The notes under the pieces are model-generated. The model searched no databases. It saw nothing but the letters and a program-made list of their open reading frames with translations, and was not told the DNA's origin. A stretch of DNA of 64,000 nucleotides from the NCBI RefSeq assembly GCF_901933205.1, contig NC_044572.1, positions 91,726,965-91,790,964 of the forward strand, written 5' to 3'. This stretch comes from Camarhynchus parvulus (lineage: Eukaryota > Chordata > Aves > Passeriformes > Thraupidae). The position numbers and the translations under genes were made by a program. Positions 1-16,600 of the stretch are shown piece after piece (the stretch's first letter is position 1; every line of letters begins with the position of its first letter).

Positions 1-3000
1 TCTCAGACAAGACATGGGAAGTTCACATATCTTAAATTATGGAGTTTGATCAATCTGTAAAATGCTTTAACGCTGTGTTGCCTGCAAGAGCAGGGAAAGT
101 GAACTTTGAGACATTGAGACATTGGTATTATTTTCTCCCACTAAGCTTTGACATCTATATGGCAAACAAAAGCCAGTTGTAAACATTCAAATATCTGTAT
201 CCAAACTCCCTGGAAAACATTCACACTTCAGCTGCTGCACGGGATCTGGCTGGTCAGCACTGGCAATTACCTGGGACTATATGAAGACAATTCTTCTTCA
301 ACACTTTTAGCCTCTTGTCTACTTGAGAATGAGGTCGAAAACCATCCAGCCTTGAGACTCTGGACAGACAAATGTTCCAGGAGAAACAACCTGGACTCTC
401 ATCCTGGTTTAGACATACAGGTATCATACAGGTATGCAGCGGCTTTAACTCATTTTAGGAAAATACCTTAACGATCCTTTTTAACTGGCAAAGAAATGCC
501 TAGAAGAATTGTTACAGTTATATTCCTAGAGCCCCTTTTCCTTTCAGAGATTAGTCAGTTCAAGGGGAGAAAGAATACAGGGTGAATATATAGAAGTTTT
601 CTTCCTTCTTCTGGATTCATTGGGAATGCTAAGAGGAAATTCAGAAAAAAACACATTTTCAACTGAAATCATACCAGAAATTAACTTTTATGTGTTGCTC
701 TGGCCACCTAGTGCATGTTGGAGGCATCTTCTAGTACAGTCTGTGTGAGATCTACACATAACAGAAATGGTGTAGGCTATTGAGAAGTTAGAACTTTATA
801 TAAATCAGTTTATGAGCCAGCAGATAGATCTGAATGCACAGGTGGTGAGTGAGAAATGAATAAGCAGAAGGCCTGGGAACAGTGCCTAGTGAATTTTGGG
901 AAGGCACTCTCAAGCACGTCTGAGTTTTCACTTGCATCCTCCATGCATGAGGCTAGAGCCTGTCCTTATGTGAAATTCAGTATCTCAGTGCCAGGATTAC
1001 GCTCAAGCCCAGACATATCAGGTTTTTTGAGGATGGCCATAAACAGGGACAGAAGCTTGAAGTAATCCTGCAGTGATGCAAACTCACTGTCGTGCTGCTG
1101 GCAGGAAGGCAATTGGTCTCATTATCTGCATCTTCAGCAAGTTTATGAGGACACCAAATTTCACAAAGTGGTAGCTGGTGGAGAAAAGCCGTGCAATCTC
1201 AGGGACCTTAGCAGTGTGGAAAAATGAGACAAAAAAAGCTTCTGAAGTTCAGGACAGACAAACTTTAAGTCCTGTATCTTGGATGGAGCAACTCCATGCA
1301 GTGAGACACAGCCTGACTCTCCAGAGATCACCTCTGCACAAAATGTCGCAGTGGCCCCACTGGACATGAACCAGCAGCACACCCTTGCAGCAACAAAGCC
1401 TAACCATGGAACAAGATGTACAACAGGCATGTCAGCAAAGCACTTGTAAAGATACTCCCTTATTACACACTCATTTGGAAAACTGAGTTTTGTGCTCCCA
1501 GTGCAAAAGAAGCACTAACAAACTAGAGAATCTAGGAGAGGGGTATTTAGATGGTTGGACGCTGGTGCATGTGACACACGGGGACAGAGACAACCAGGTT
1601 TGTTCAGCTCAAGAGGCTGAGGGTAAAACACAAACTGCTGTCCCCAGCAAAGGTTAGAAAGTAGATGGAGCTAGAGCCCCCCCAGCAATGCACAGCCTAA
1701 GGACAAGAGGCAATTACTGCAAGGTCCAACAAAGAAATTCTGATTGGATATAACAAACAATATCTTCACCAGAATGTATCACAGAGATGGGTACCCAGAG
1801 AAACCCCTTCCTTGGAGATTCTCAAAATGCAATTGCAGAAGGCCCTCAGCAACCTGATCAAGTCTTGATGATTACTCTGCTCTAAGCAGGGAGCTAGATC
1901 AAAGACATCAACAACTTCTTACTAAAGTACATTTTGCTATGACCTATACCCATATTTCCAATACTATTTCACACTGTCATGGCTGTCTAGTGTTAAGAGC
2001 TGGTTTCAGTGTGAATTTCAATTTAATGGAAAATGTTGGCATTTGCAATTATTTTTCATCGTAGTTTCAATCAAACAAAAAAATTTGCTTTGAGATTAAA
2101 GAAAGCTGAGAGTGTTAATTTTTAAAAGATATTTAATATTACATTTAATTCATTTTATCCATTGATTACTTTTTGAAGTAAAAGGAGGAATATGGAAACA
2201 AAAATGGAACAAAATTAGAAAGTGAGGTCTACAAAACCCCACAACTGCATCAAGTTCAGATTCACAGTGAATTACAATAGTTTGGTCCTTTACAAATTTC
2301 TGTGCAGTTGTATCATGCAGTTATGTTTCCTCCCTCACAGATGTCTCCCTGAGGTGAGGAACACATATGTTCTCCTTCACTGATTATAACAAATGCCACA
2401 CTCCAACTGCATGGTGCTTTCATGTAAGTCGGGAGTAACGTTCTTTACAAGCCAATCTTAGGAATTTAAGGCAACATTGCTTTAGGTTCTGTTCATATTA
2501 CCTTACCAGAAAAACAACCAAGACAGTAGCTAATAAACTGGGAGATCTCTCAGAATAGTGTTTGATAATTAAGCGATGTTGGGAATCCAGCCCCTCTGAA
2601 ACCAGAGCATAATAACCACAAATTTGTTTCTGATTTTGGAAGCATTTCACTCAGACAATGTCCAACCTCTGCAGAATGTGTAAGCATATTTTCTATCTCT
2701 CTGTAGTATCTGAGAAGAAAACCAGGTCAGTATATTTACTTAGTGATAAAGACATGAACAAAAAAAAAATCACTAAACTAGCTGGAATTTCATTTTTTTC
2801 ACCTTTTATGACAAGCAGCTCTTTCAAGGAAGCAGCGCATGGGAAATTTTGCTTAGTTCTATTTTATGAAATAATAGTGTAACTTCAAAGAATTTCTAAA
2901 TTTTGGTTTGGTCAAAAAGTCACAGATACTATTCTGAAAGGCAGCCGTGTGAAAAATCACTCAAAATAAGAAACAAGGATAATTATTTGCAACCTGCTGC

Positions 3001-6000
3001 TACATGTGTGATAGCAGTATCAAATCTGTGGTGATACACATCTGAACTTGAATTTTTCACTTAGGTAAAATGGGTTTGTCCTGTTCATTATTGTTACTGC
3101 CTGGCATACCTCTGCATCAGAGCATTATCCTACTACATGGCACAGTTCAGTATCGTCAGAGGTCTCCAGAGAAAAAGAAATAAACAGAGCACAGAAGGAA
3201 GAAGAGAAGAAAATAATACATGTCAGGGATGAGGTATACTCAGTAGCTTTACACCTGCTCTTGCTTAGCCTGACTTTCTTTTCAGCAACTTCTGAAGTCA
3301 TAGCAGAAATCACAAATGTTGTACAAGTTTCCCCTCAATAAAAAAAAAAGCCCAAAACCTAAAAGGCAGAGCCACCCCTCAGAGATCTTAAGCTGAGAAT
3401 CATTACTGTTCTTAGTATATTATTACCAACTCCAAGCTCAGAAGTCTTCCATGAAACGCACATATATAAACAGCTAATACGAAGATGTCAATGCAGCCTT
3501 ATTACCAAAGCAGGAAGCATACAACCAGTTAGACCTTGAAGTCATCTCTTTCTCCAGAAAAAAAAACAAAACCTAAAACCACTGGAGAGAGCATGTGTGT
3601 GCATGTGTTGAGCAGCAGAGCTGGCTTCTAAGCAGATGGCAAAAGCAAAAGGCAAATCTGAAACACCAGAACTAATGAAGCCCATATACCTACAGATCAA
3701 TAGCTCGTGGGTATTCGACCTCAGTGTGCAAGTACGTGCAAGAGCAAAGGTTAAAGTCTTCCCCATCATAAAGGCATTAAGGAAGTCTCTCTCCCCCTTT
3801 TATTCCTGGGTAACAAGTTAAAAGTGCAAGGCTTTTGCACAGGAGGAGCGTTGGCCATCTCCCTTCTTCTATCCGTGACCTATTCCATCCAACCCTCAGG
3901 AACACTGTCTTTCAGCTTCTAAGTCACTGTTAAATTAAACTGAACCTGCTCACATACTCAGATTTATTGTTGGGGGTGGGGTGAGGGGAGAAGAAAACCT
4001 TAAGAAAGATGAACTTATGCACAAAAGAATCATCTCCTTATAAAACTCCTTCTTCAGCTGAGGGATAATGGAGTCTGAGGTTGCAACTAATTTAAGTCAA
4101 GGATAAGGTTTTCTAGTACTTTATAATCTCTTCTGTGGAAACACAACTTCTTCCAGATACCTTGAATCTTTATTGTAAAGGAGCCAAAATAAAGATCTTT
4201 GAGGACTTAATAGCCTTCTGCAGCACCTAAGTAAAGATATTTACAACAGTCAGCTCAGTCAAGCTTGTATTTCAATCACATACCAGTAAGCATAAAAATC
4301 CAAAGTCTTACTAATTCCTAGTCAATTGATACAAAGCTTTTCAAATGACTGTCCCTTCTTCTTTTGTAACTATTACTAAAATACTAGTTTTCTGTATCAC
4401 AGATTAGCTACTGTTTATCAGTATGGCTATAATTTATTCACCCAGGTCAAACAGAATTTCACATTCATTTTTAGCCAGAATTCTGGTAAGTCTTTGTAAC
4501 CTGCATTTTTTTTATCTGTACCTCTCTGGAGCTGAAGTTTGATAAACATCACTTGCAAGACTCCACTACAACTTGTGTACATGAAACACTAAGAATATGA
4601 GCATGAATATCCAACACATTCATGCTAATAATTTAAATAATCACAACGTGGGAGCATACAATAGAGAAATCTGGGTTTTAATTAAGTACAAGGAAAAGAA
4701 AACTACAGATGTTTCAGCTAGCTGAATGCAACTTAAGTATCACCAGAGGTATGCTGACACAAAACATAAAGCCGAGCAAGGGTGCAAAGTAATTTGTGCA
4801 AAATGAGAGACATTAGCCTCCTTTGACAGTGCATGCAAAAATCCATTATACAGGCCATTCTAGAAAAAAAAATTATTTAAAATATTTAAATACAGACACC
4901 ACTGTCAAAATAGTCAGCATTTTTATACTCAGTTGAACTAAATGTATTAAAATGTATTAAAAATTTATCAAAAGGCTGTACAGCAATAAGTCTTCCCCCC
5001 CATCACTTTTCCAAGATCATCAATTCTGGTCTTTAGAAGCAGAAGGACACCAAAAGAGCAAAAATATGGAAGGCTTTAAATGGAATTATTTGATGTGAGA
5101 AAACAGCTTTTAGGGACTGGAAGAGTTTAAAAGAAAATTGTTTCTTGCTGTATTAGAAAAGTCAAACAGTATATTAGAAAACATAGTAAAAAAGAGGTCA
5201 CTTACTTCGTTATTAGTGTTATTATCCTTACACTAGAGTATTCCATTCCTTTTCCTTTGAGCACCACAAATTAGCTCAGCAGAGTCTGTTCACGTGGTCA
5301 TCAGAACAACTGACCTGCATTTGGTTTTCTCTTCACATTTTCTTGCCTTAAAATGAAATTGCTGACTGTAAAGAATTTATTTTCTTGCTAAGCAAAGCAT
5401 TTAAGTGAGGGATCACCTTCTGAAGTGGTAACTACCCTCCTACTTACTTATTTTCCCTTGTGTTTTAACTTCCCTTCCATATGCATAGAGGTAAATGATT
5501 TATGGATCCTTTTCCCTTTGATACATGATTTATTTGTATCAGTTTCCACCAATTTAGTCTTCTGCTACACCACTGCCTACCTCTAAAAACGCCTTCCTAC
5601 TATTACATTTTCTGTAACTTTCCATTTCTGCTCCAAGTTTTCTCTTTCTCTCCACATTTACATTAGGTACTATGGCATTAGCACCGCTCAAAACAATTAC
5701 CTCTACAGCCCTGAGACCACATTCCTCATTCTTGTTTTTGTTCTGAACAGTTCAGTCTTTTCTGAAGTAATATACTAATTTAAGAATTGCTTTAAGGAAG
5801 GTGGTAAGAGAAGCTGCTTCTACAACATGAAGTTAGAAATTCTGTCAAGGCTGCAAGAATATCGCAAGAATTCTAACTAAGAATATTGTTTTCCCATATC
5901 AGGCTGATATTCATCCAGGACTTAACATGAACAGCAGGCTAAAATAATTATATCCAACTTCAAGATCATATTAGCAGTGAGAAATGCTAATGCACAAATA

Positions 6001-6215
6001 TGTAGATACCTTTAAAAAGAGAAGGAAGAGCTGTGGGACTGTTCAAAAGGAAAATCCTGAACATCCAGAAATAAACTGGAGTGATTATCTGAATAAACAC
6101 TCAGCTGTATCTCAGCCTATTTGCATGTCCTGTTATTTGAAATCCAGTCATTGCTTTTCCAGCCTCCCATTCAATTTAATTCTCCTTGAAAGAGTCTGGA
6201 CATGCAGTCACTCAG
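1..6215. other. Intergenic DNA, no gene recognised
   Basis: AT-rich non-coding sequence lying beyond the 3' end of SEC61B. Short open frames occur on both strands, but none has splice-site support, a recognisable domain or a convincing start. I see no transposon end or RNA gene that I can name. In the human genome the next gene on this side of SEC61B is NR4A3, a long way off, so a gene-poor stretch is expected. Confidence 0.6.
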
Positions 6216-6345
6216 TCACAGAATACCCTAAGTTGGAAGGGACCCACAAGGACCACTGAAGTCCAACTCCTGGCTCTGCCCAGGACAGCCCCAAGTACCA
6301 CACCATGTGACTGAGGGTGAAAAATGTCTTTGACAGCCACGCAAT
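6216..6345 (-). repeat. CR1 LINE 3' fragment, antisense
   Basis: The sequence opens with the inverted CR1 tail (TCACAGAATACCCTAAG), followed by the typical GGAAGGGACC...AAGTCCAACTCC segment. This is the reverse complement of a CR1 3' end, so the element points to the minus strand. The inner boundary is blurred; I place it where similarity to the CR1 pattern fades. Confidence 0.8.
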
Positions 6346-6795
6346 TACTCTTTTTAAAATCAGTTAGGTACCAGTTCATGTTGCTCCTCAAGTGCAGCTC
6401 AAAATAACCAAACATATAACTTTTATGTATAATGAGCACTGAGTGAAGTTTAACTTGCTTTTAGAAAATAAATTAAATAACTCCAGCTATTCTTCTGGAG
6501 TTAAAAGAAGAACATGTCCATCTCAGCACTGGTACCTCCGTTTCATTTCAACAAGGACGTTGGTTACCTTCTCATGTTTGTGAACCTGATTTTGTCTCTT
6601 TCATCCACAAAAAAAGATCTTCTAGCATAAAATTATATAGCAATGTATAGTTTGGAAGAATCTGGTTTGAACTGTCAAAGAGCATTTACTCATATATATG
6701 ACTATTTATGAAAACCACTAGTAAAACGTGTTAGTGGTGGTACACTGGAAGAGGAAAAAATACAGTTAAGACTGTTTCTATTTCCATACACAACT

Positions 6796-6801
6796 TTTAT
6801 T
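6796..6801 (-). terminator. SEC61B polyadenylation signal
   Basis: TTTATT on the plus strand reads AATAAA on the minus strand, about 220 bases beyond the SEC61B stop codon. A compact 3' UTR of roughly 230-250 bases would end just past it. Confidence 0.6.
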
Positions 6802-7020
6802 GCAATACCTGTATTCTAAGTGTACAGATACAAATATAAAATGACCCATGACAGGCTTTAAAGCTGCCCAAGTAGCAAACTGAGAATTTAATTCGGTATT
6901 ATAGCCAAAGTTGACAGGACTTCAACAGGTGATAGGAAGCTTCCCCAGTCTCTCTCCAAGAACAACCAGGATCCACCATAGTTTTGGTCCAAGATGTATG
7001 CTTTAAGTTGGCAGCTGAGT

Positions 7021-12035
<5,015 letters not shown>

Positions 12036-12187
12036 GGCGGCGGCGGTGCTGGGGCTCGGCGCGGTCTCACACACGCTCCGCTACAGCCGCTCCGGCCACG
12101 TCCCCGTCCCCATCAGGCTCCGCCCCGCGCCGCGCATCCCGGGGCCATGCGGCTTCCCCGGATAATGCCTGAGCAGCAGCAGCCCCT

Positions 12188-12215
12188 TATCCCTGTAACC
12201 CTGGATACAGGGATA
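12188..12215. promoter_or_regulatory. 10 bp perfect dyad in the divergent promoter
   Basis: TATCCCTGTA at 12188-12197 is followed by an 8 nt spacer and TACAGGGATA at 12206-12215, an exact inverted repeat. It lies centrally between the two start codons. It could be a dimeric transcription-factor site or a short structure in the ALG2 5' UTR; I do not recognise a known factor. Confidence 0.5.
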
Positions 12216-12374
12216 CGTTCCGAGACCGCTGCCCGCCGTGACGCCTCGGTCGCGCCCGCTCCTTGCGCAGCGGCCGGGCCGGAGCGGCACCGCGGCGAAC
12301 GGCCCGTCGGGCAGCAGCGAGGCCGCCCGGCGGGCGGGGCGGGCGGGAAGACCCGGGAGGAAGGGAAGCAAGGC

Positions 12375-12381
12375 TGACGTG
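12375..12381 (+). promoter_or_regulatory. UPRE-like TGACGTG core
   Basis: TGACGTG, the core bound by XBP1 and ATF6 in unfolded-protein-response elements (also a CRE half), lies 47 bases before the ALG2 start and about 340 bp before that of SEC61B. The products of both flanking genes work in the ER. Function is inferred from the motif and context only. Confidence 0.45.
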
Positions 12382-12427
12382 TCCCACCGGGACTGCCGGG
12401 CTGCGCATGCCACCCGCGGCAGCGGCC

Positions 12428-15400
12428 ATGGAGGAGGCGGGAGGAGCGGGCCCGTCCGTGCTGTTCCTGCACCCGGACCTGGGCCTGGGCGGCGCGGAGC
12501 GGCTGGTGGTGGACGCGGCGCTGGCGCTGCGGGCGCGGGGCTGCCGGGTGCAGATCTGGACGGCGCACTACGACCCCGGGCGCTGCTTCGCGGAGACGCG
12601 CGGGCTGGCGGTGCGGCGGGCGGGCGGCTGGCTCCCGCGCAGCCTGTGCGGCCGCGGGCACGCCCTGTGCGCCGCCCTGCGCATGGCCTTCGTGGCGCTC
12701 TACGTGCTGCTGCTCAGCGGAGAGACCTTCGACGCCTTCGTGTGCGACCAGGTGCGGGCATGGCCATGGGGACGGGATCGCCGCTGCCGCTGGCCCGACT
12801 GGAGGCGGGGGTGCTGGTGGGCTGCTCTTCACAGAATCACAGAATTGCTAGGGTTGGAAGTGTCGTCTGGTGATCATCTACTCCAAACCCCCTGCCAAAG
12901 CAGGGTCACCTGCAGCAGGTGTTGCAGGAACGCGTCCAGATGGGTTTGGAATGTCTCCAGAGAAGGAGACTCCATGACCTCCCTGGGCAGCGTTTTCCAG
13001 TGCTCTGCCACCCTCAAAGTAAAGAAGTTCTTCATGTGGATGTAGAAGTTCTTGTGTTTTAGTTTATGGCCACTGCTGGTCCTGTCATTCACTAAAGAGT
13101 CTGGCAGCATCCTCTTGAGACGAGATCCACCTTTGAGATATTTATATGAATTGTCTCCTAGTCTTCTCTCCTCTAGACTAAACTAGCACAGTCCTGCAGT
13201 CTCTCTGTAAGAGACATGCTCCAGAATCCTGGAGTATCAAATTCCCACAAAATGGGATTCATTATTGCGTGTGCAACGAGCCAATAATGATGCACTCAAT
13301 AGAGAAACATCAACTTCAGATCTGTGCAAGCCTGGCTGCTGCACTGTGGTTTACAAATCAAGGACACCCCATCAGGCTTTCTGTGCCATCTTTTATACAC
13401 AGAAATTCAGTTAGTAACTTCCTAAGAGTGGCACCTCATAATGTTGTGGTTGGTTAATAGTTTCCAGAGAAGGGAAGTGAAGCTGGAGGGTGATCTGGAG
13501 CACAAGTCTTATGAGGCTGAGGGAACTGGGTTGTTTAGCTGGGAGAAAAGGAGGCTCAGGGGGACCTTATCACCCTCTATAACTGCCTGAAAGGATGTTC
13601 TAGCAGGTGGGGATTGGTCTCCCTGACAGCTAGTGACAAGATGAAAGAACATAGTCTTAAGCTGCACCAGGGGAGACTTAGCTTCGACATTAGGAAGAAT
13701 TTCTTCAGAGAGGGTGATTGATTATACATTGAAATGGACTGCCCAAGGAGGTGATGGAGTCACTGGCCCTGGATATATTTAAGGAAAGACTGGATGTGGC
13801 CCTTTGTGCCATGGTCTCGTTGACACAGTGGTGTTGCGTCATCGTTGGAACTTGGTGATCTCTTTTCCAACCTAATTGATTCTGTGATTCTGTGTAAGTT
13901 ACATGTGCCCAGTTAACTTCTACACTTGCTTGGGGAAATGGTCTTCACCTGAGCAGGGGTCTTTCTGACCTGTGAGTGTGTTCTGTAGTGTTATAATGAA
14001 CATAGTTTAGCTATAGGATACACGGACCTTGAGTATTTTGCAAAGTTAGCAATGTATACATAGACATAAATCAACATCTTGATTTACTACATCTTTAAGG
14101 CTTGTTAGTTCCAGGATGTCGTGACTAAGGGATGCTAGCTGCTGAGATGAGGTCTTCTTTCTTGCTGATTAGGCTTGAAAGTGTACAAAGATCTTACATC
14201 AAGGAACATCCTGACTTCAGATAATCTTGACCTATTCCGCATTTTGCAATTTACATCTTACATTCTGGGGCAGCTGGAGAGAGGATGCCACTGCTGCTTG
14301 AACTCTGCTCCCAGCACCCCTGGTAGTGGTGGAAAGAAGTGCTTGGAGAAGTCCTGGGGCTTGATGGGGAGCTGGGAGAAATTATAGGGCCGCAAGAGGT
14401 CCTGGATGAGGGAGTTCAAGTTGATGTGCTTGTGTGGGGGAAAGGGAGAAGGCACTTGGCTTGCAAAGTAGTGGCTCTCAGAGCATGGCTTTGAAATCAC
14501 ATGTGCACTCTGGTGACACTGACACAAACAATTAACCTCACCTCTTGTCCCATCTCTCTGGTTGCACTAGGTGTCTGCCTGCATTCCTGTGCTTAGACTG
14601 GCCAGAACCCGTAAGAAGGTTTTGTTTTACTGTCACTTTCCCGATCAGCTCCTGACCAAGAGAGAATCTTTCCTGAAGCGCCTCTACAGACTGCCGCTTG
14701 ACTGGCTGGAGGAGTACACAACTGGCATGGCAGACTGCATCGTTGTGAACAGCAAGTTCACTGCCAGCGTGTTCAAAGACACATTTAAGTCCCTGTCACA
14801 CATAAACCCAGATGTCCTCTACCCATCACTCAACATCAGTAGCTTTGAAGAAATTGTTCCTGCAGACATAGCTGATCTGATACCGAAAAAGAAAAAGTTC
14901 TTGTTTCTTTCCATTAATAGGTATGAGAGAAAAAAGAATCTGGCGTTGGCTCTCGAAGCTTTGCACGAACTTCGAGGGAGACTTGATTCCCATGAGTGGG
15001 ATGAAGTTCACCTGGTTATGGCAGGTGGTTATGATAAGCGAGTTCTGGAAAACGTGGAGCACTATGAAGAGCTGAGGAGACTCTCAGCCAAACTTGATGT
15101 TAATGACCATGTGACTTTTCTGAGATCATTCTCAGATGAACAGAAAATCTCTCTTTTTAGTAACTCTGTGTGTGTGCTTTATACACCAAGCAATGAACAT
15201 TTTGGCATTGTCCCTTTGGAGGCAATGTATATGAGATGTCCAGTTATAGCAGTTAATTCAGGTGGTCCTTTAGAATCAATCTCGCATAATGTTACAGGAT
15301 TTTTGTGTGATCCTCTTCCAACGCAATTCGCAGATGCCATGGAAAAAATTGTGAGAGATCCTCTCTTAAAGGACACAATGGGAGCAGCTGGGAGAGTGAG

Positions 15401-15473
15401 AGTTATGGAAAAATTTTCTTCAGAAGCTTTCTCAGAACAGCTGTACCAATACATACGCAGATTAACAGAATAA
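12428..15473 (+). CDS. ALG2: ALG2, alpha-1,3/1,6-mannosyltransferase (2 exons)
   Basis: Exon 1 is 12428-12751 (108 codons, ending CDQ before GTGCGG); exon 2 is 14571-15473 (after CACTAG). The joined product is 408 residues, against 416 in human. The start was chosen for its strong Kozak context (GCGGCCATGG); an in-frame ATG at 12407 would add seven residues. It is a GT-B fold, GT4-family enzyme. The N-terminal phosphate-loop region is LGLGGAERL (about 18-26). A hydrophobic membrane-associated stretch spans about 79-97. The Rossmann linker motif [10 protein letters not shown] lies near 222-231. The EX7E motif is E317 (SNEHFG) and E325 (VPLEAM), with GGPLE following. ALG2 adds the second and third mannose to GlcNAc2-Man-PP-dolichol on the cytosolic ER face. 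The 1819 bp intron holds two CR1s. The reading frame is intact. Confidence 0.97.
12830..13245 (-). repeat. CR1 LINE 3' part, antisense, in ALG2 intron
   Basis: It begins at the inverted tail CACAGAATCACAGAATTGC, then GGTTGGAAGTG and the usual block leading to CTCCATGACCTCCCTGGGCAGC. The whole is the reverse complement of a CR1 3' end. It starts less than 100 bp after ALG2 exon 1. Confidence 0.92.
13455..13894 (+). repeat. CR1 LINE 3' part, sense, in ALG2 intron
   Basis: The segment GGAGGCTCAGGGGGACCTTATC...CTGAAAGGATG and the terminal TTGATTCTGTGATTCTGTG are the sense CR1 3' end. With the antisense copy just upstream it makes an inverted pair inside the same intron. Confidence 0.92.
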
Positions 15474-16600
15474 AATTCTATTCCTACGTTATATTTTACA
15501 ACATTGTGTCTCTCATTTGTGTAGGGGACCAGTATTCATTGTGACTAATGAAGAATTAGGGATATCTAAATGTCCTTGTTTTGGTTCTTGTGCTGCCTTA
15601 TGTCACTTGACACATAGAAGGAGCAAAACATGTCCCACTGTGTCATTAGAAGGTTGAAATTTTCATGTGGTAGACTGATCTGCCATTGCAGGAGTTCTTT
15701 TGTGTACTGTGCCTTGGAAAAATGCAGAGTTTCATGGCAGTAACTTATTGCAGGAAAATTACTGCATGTTTTATTCAATACTGTATGGAATGGCTGATTC
15801 AACTTAGAAAATTTGGATTTGTCCAGATAAGACACACACAGCCTTATTTTTATGTATGTAAAATGGTCATCAGTAATTTGTAATAAAAGGGCTATCTCAG
15901 ATGAGGTATGGAGAGAATTGCACAGTCCAACCAAATGCATGTTTCAAAAACCCAGCAGTGTTAGGATTATGAATGGTATGGTTTTTAAATGACTGAGCAT
16001 TACTGTGCTTGCCCAGTTGCACTGGGTTGTCACACTGGGTGTCAGAAAAGCATACAGGTGTGTGAGCAGGAGGAAGTGAGGCTAGAATAACACCAAGGAT
16101 ATCAGACTACCTCAGGGAAAAAGGTTAGTGCTGAAAGCTATGTTTGTTCGTTACCTGCAATGCTTGAGGAAGTAGTTTTACTTTGGGAATTTCTGTAGGT
16201 TTGTAGGTAATTAAATTATTTTCTCTATATTTAACATTTTATTCTAAATGACAGCACACTTTTAAAAAAGGTCTTAATCTGGACAGGCAATAAAGACATT
16301 TTATTTTGCCTAATTTAGTGGCAACTTTATGTTTTCCTAATGCAGTGAGTGCACAAGTGACAGTACTGTGGTATTTTTTTTCCCAATCTGGTCTGGGGAA
16401 AGGAATATATTTTTTGTTCCTCTATCTCTCTTCTAGTGCATACTTATTAGTTGATGGTTCTGTTTGTTATAACACACATAATCCATACAATTAAATTTTA
16501 AGTGTGAAAATAGATCTAGTGAAATCCAGTGTTACCTATAAAATACAATTTGCAGTGTGGTATGAAATAAAATTTGTGGTCTGAATTCTGCAATTTCTAT
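15474..16600 (+). other. ALG2 3' UTR and flank
   Basis: Non-coding sequence after the ALG2 stop, with three AATAAA hexamers (15882, 16289, 16566). Which one is used cannot be told from the sequence. No open frame of note. Confidence 0.5.
15882..15887 (+). terminator. ALG2 polyadenylation signal (proximal)
   Basis: AATAAA about 410 bases after the ALG2 stop codon. Further AATAAA copies at 16289-16294 and 16566-16571 could be used for longer 3' UTRs. Confidence 0.55.

Noticed and set aside
12407..12427. In-frame upstream ATG of ALG2
   Set aside because: Weaker initiation context than the ATG at 12428 and it adds only an alanine-rich heptapeptide. Kept as a minor alternative.
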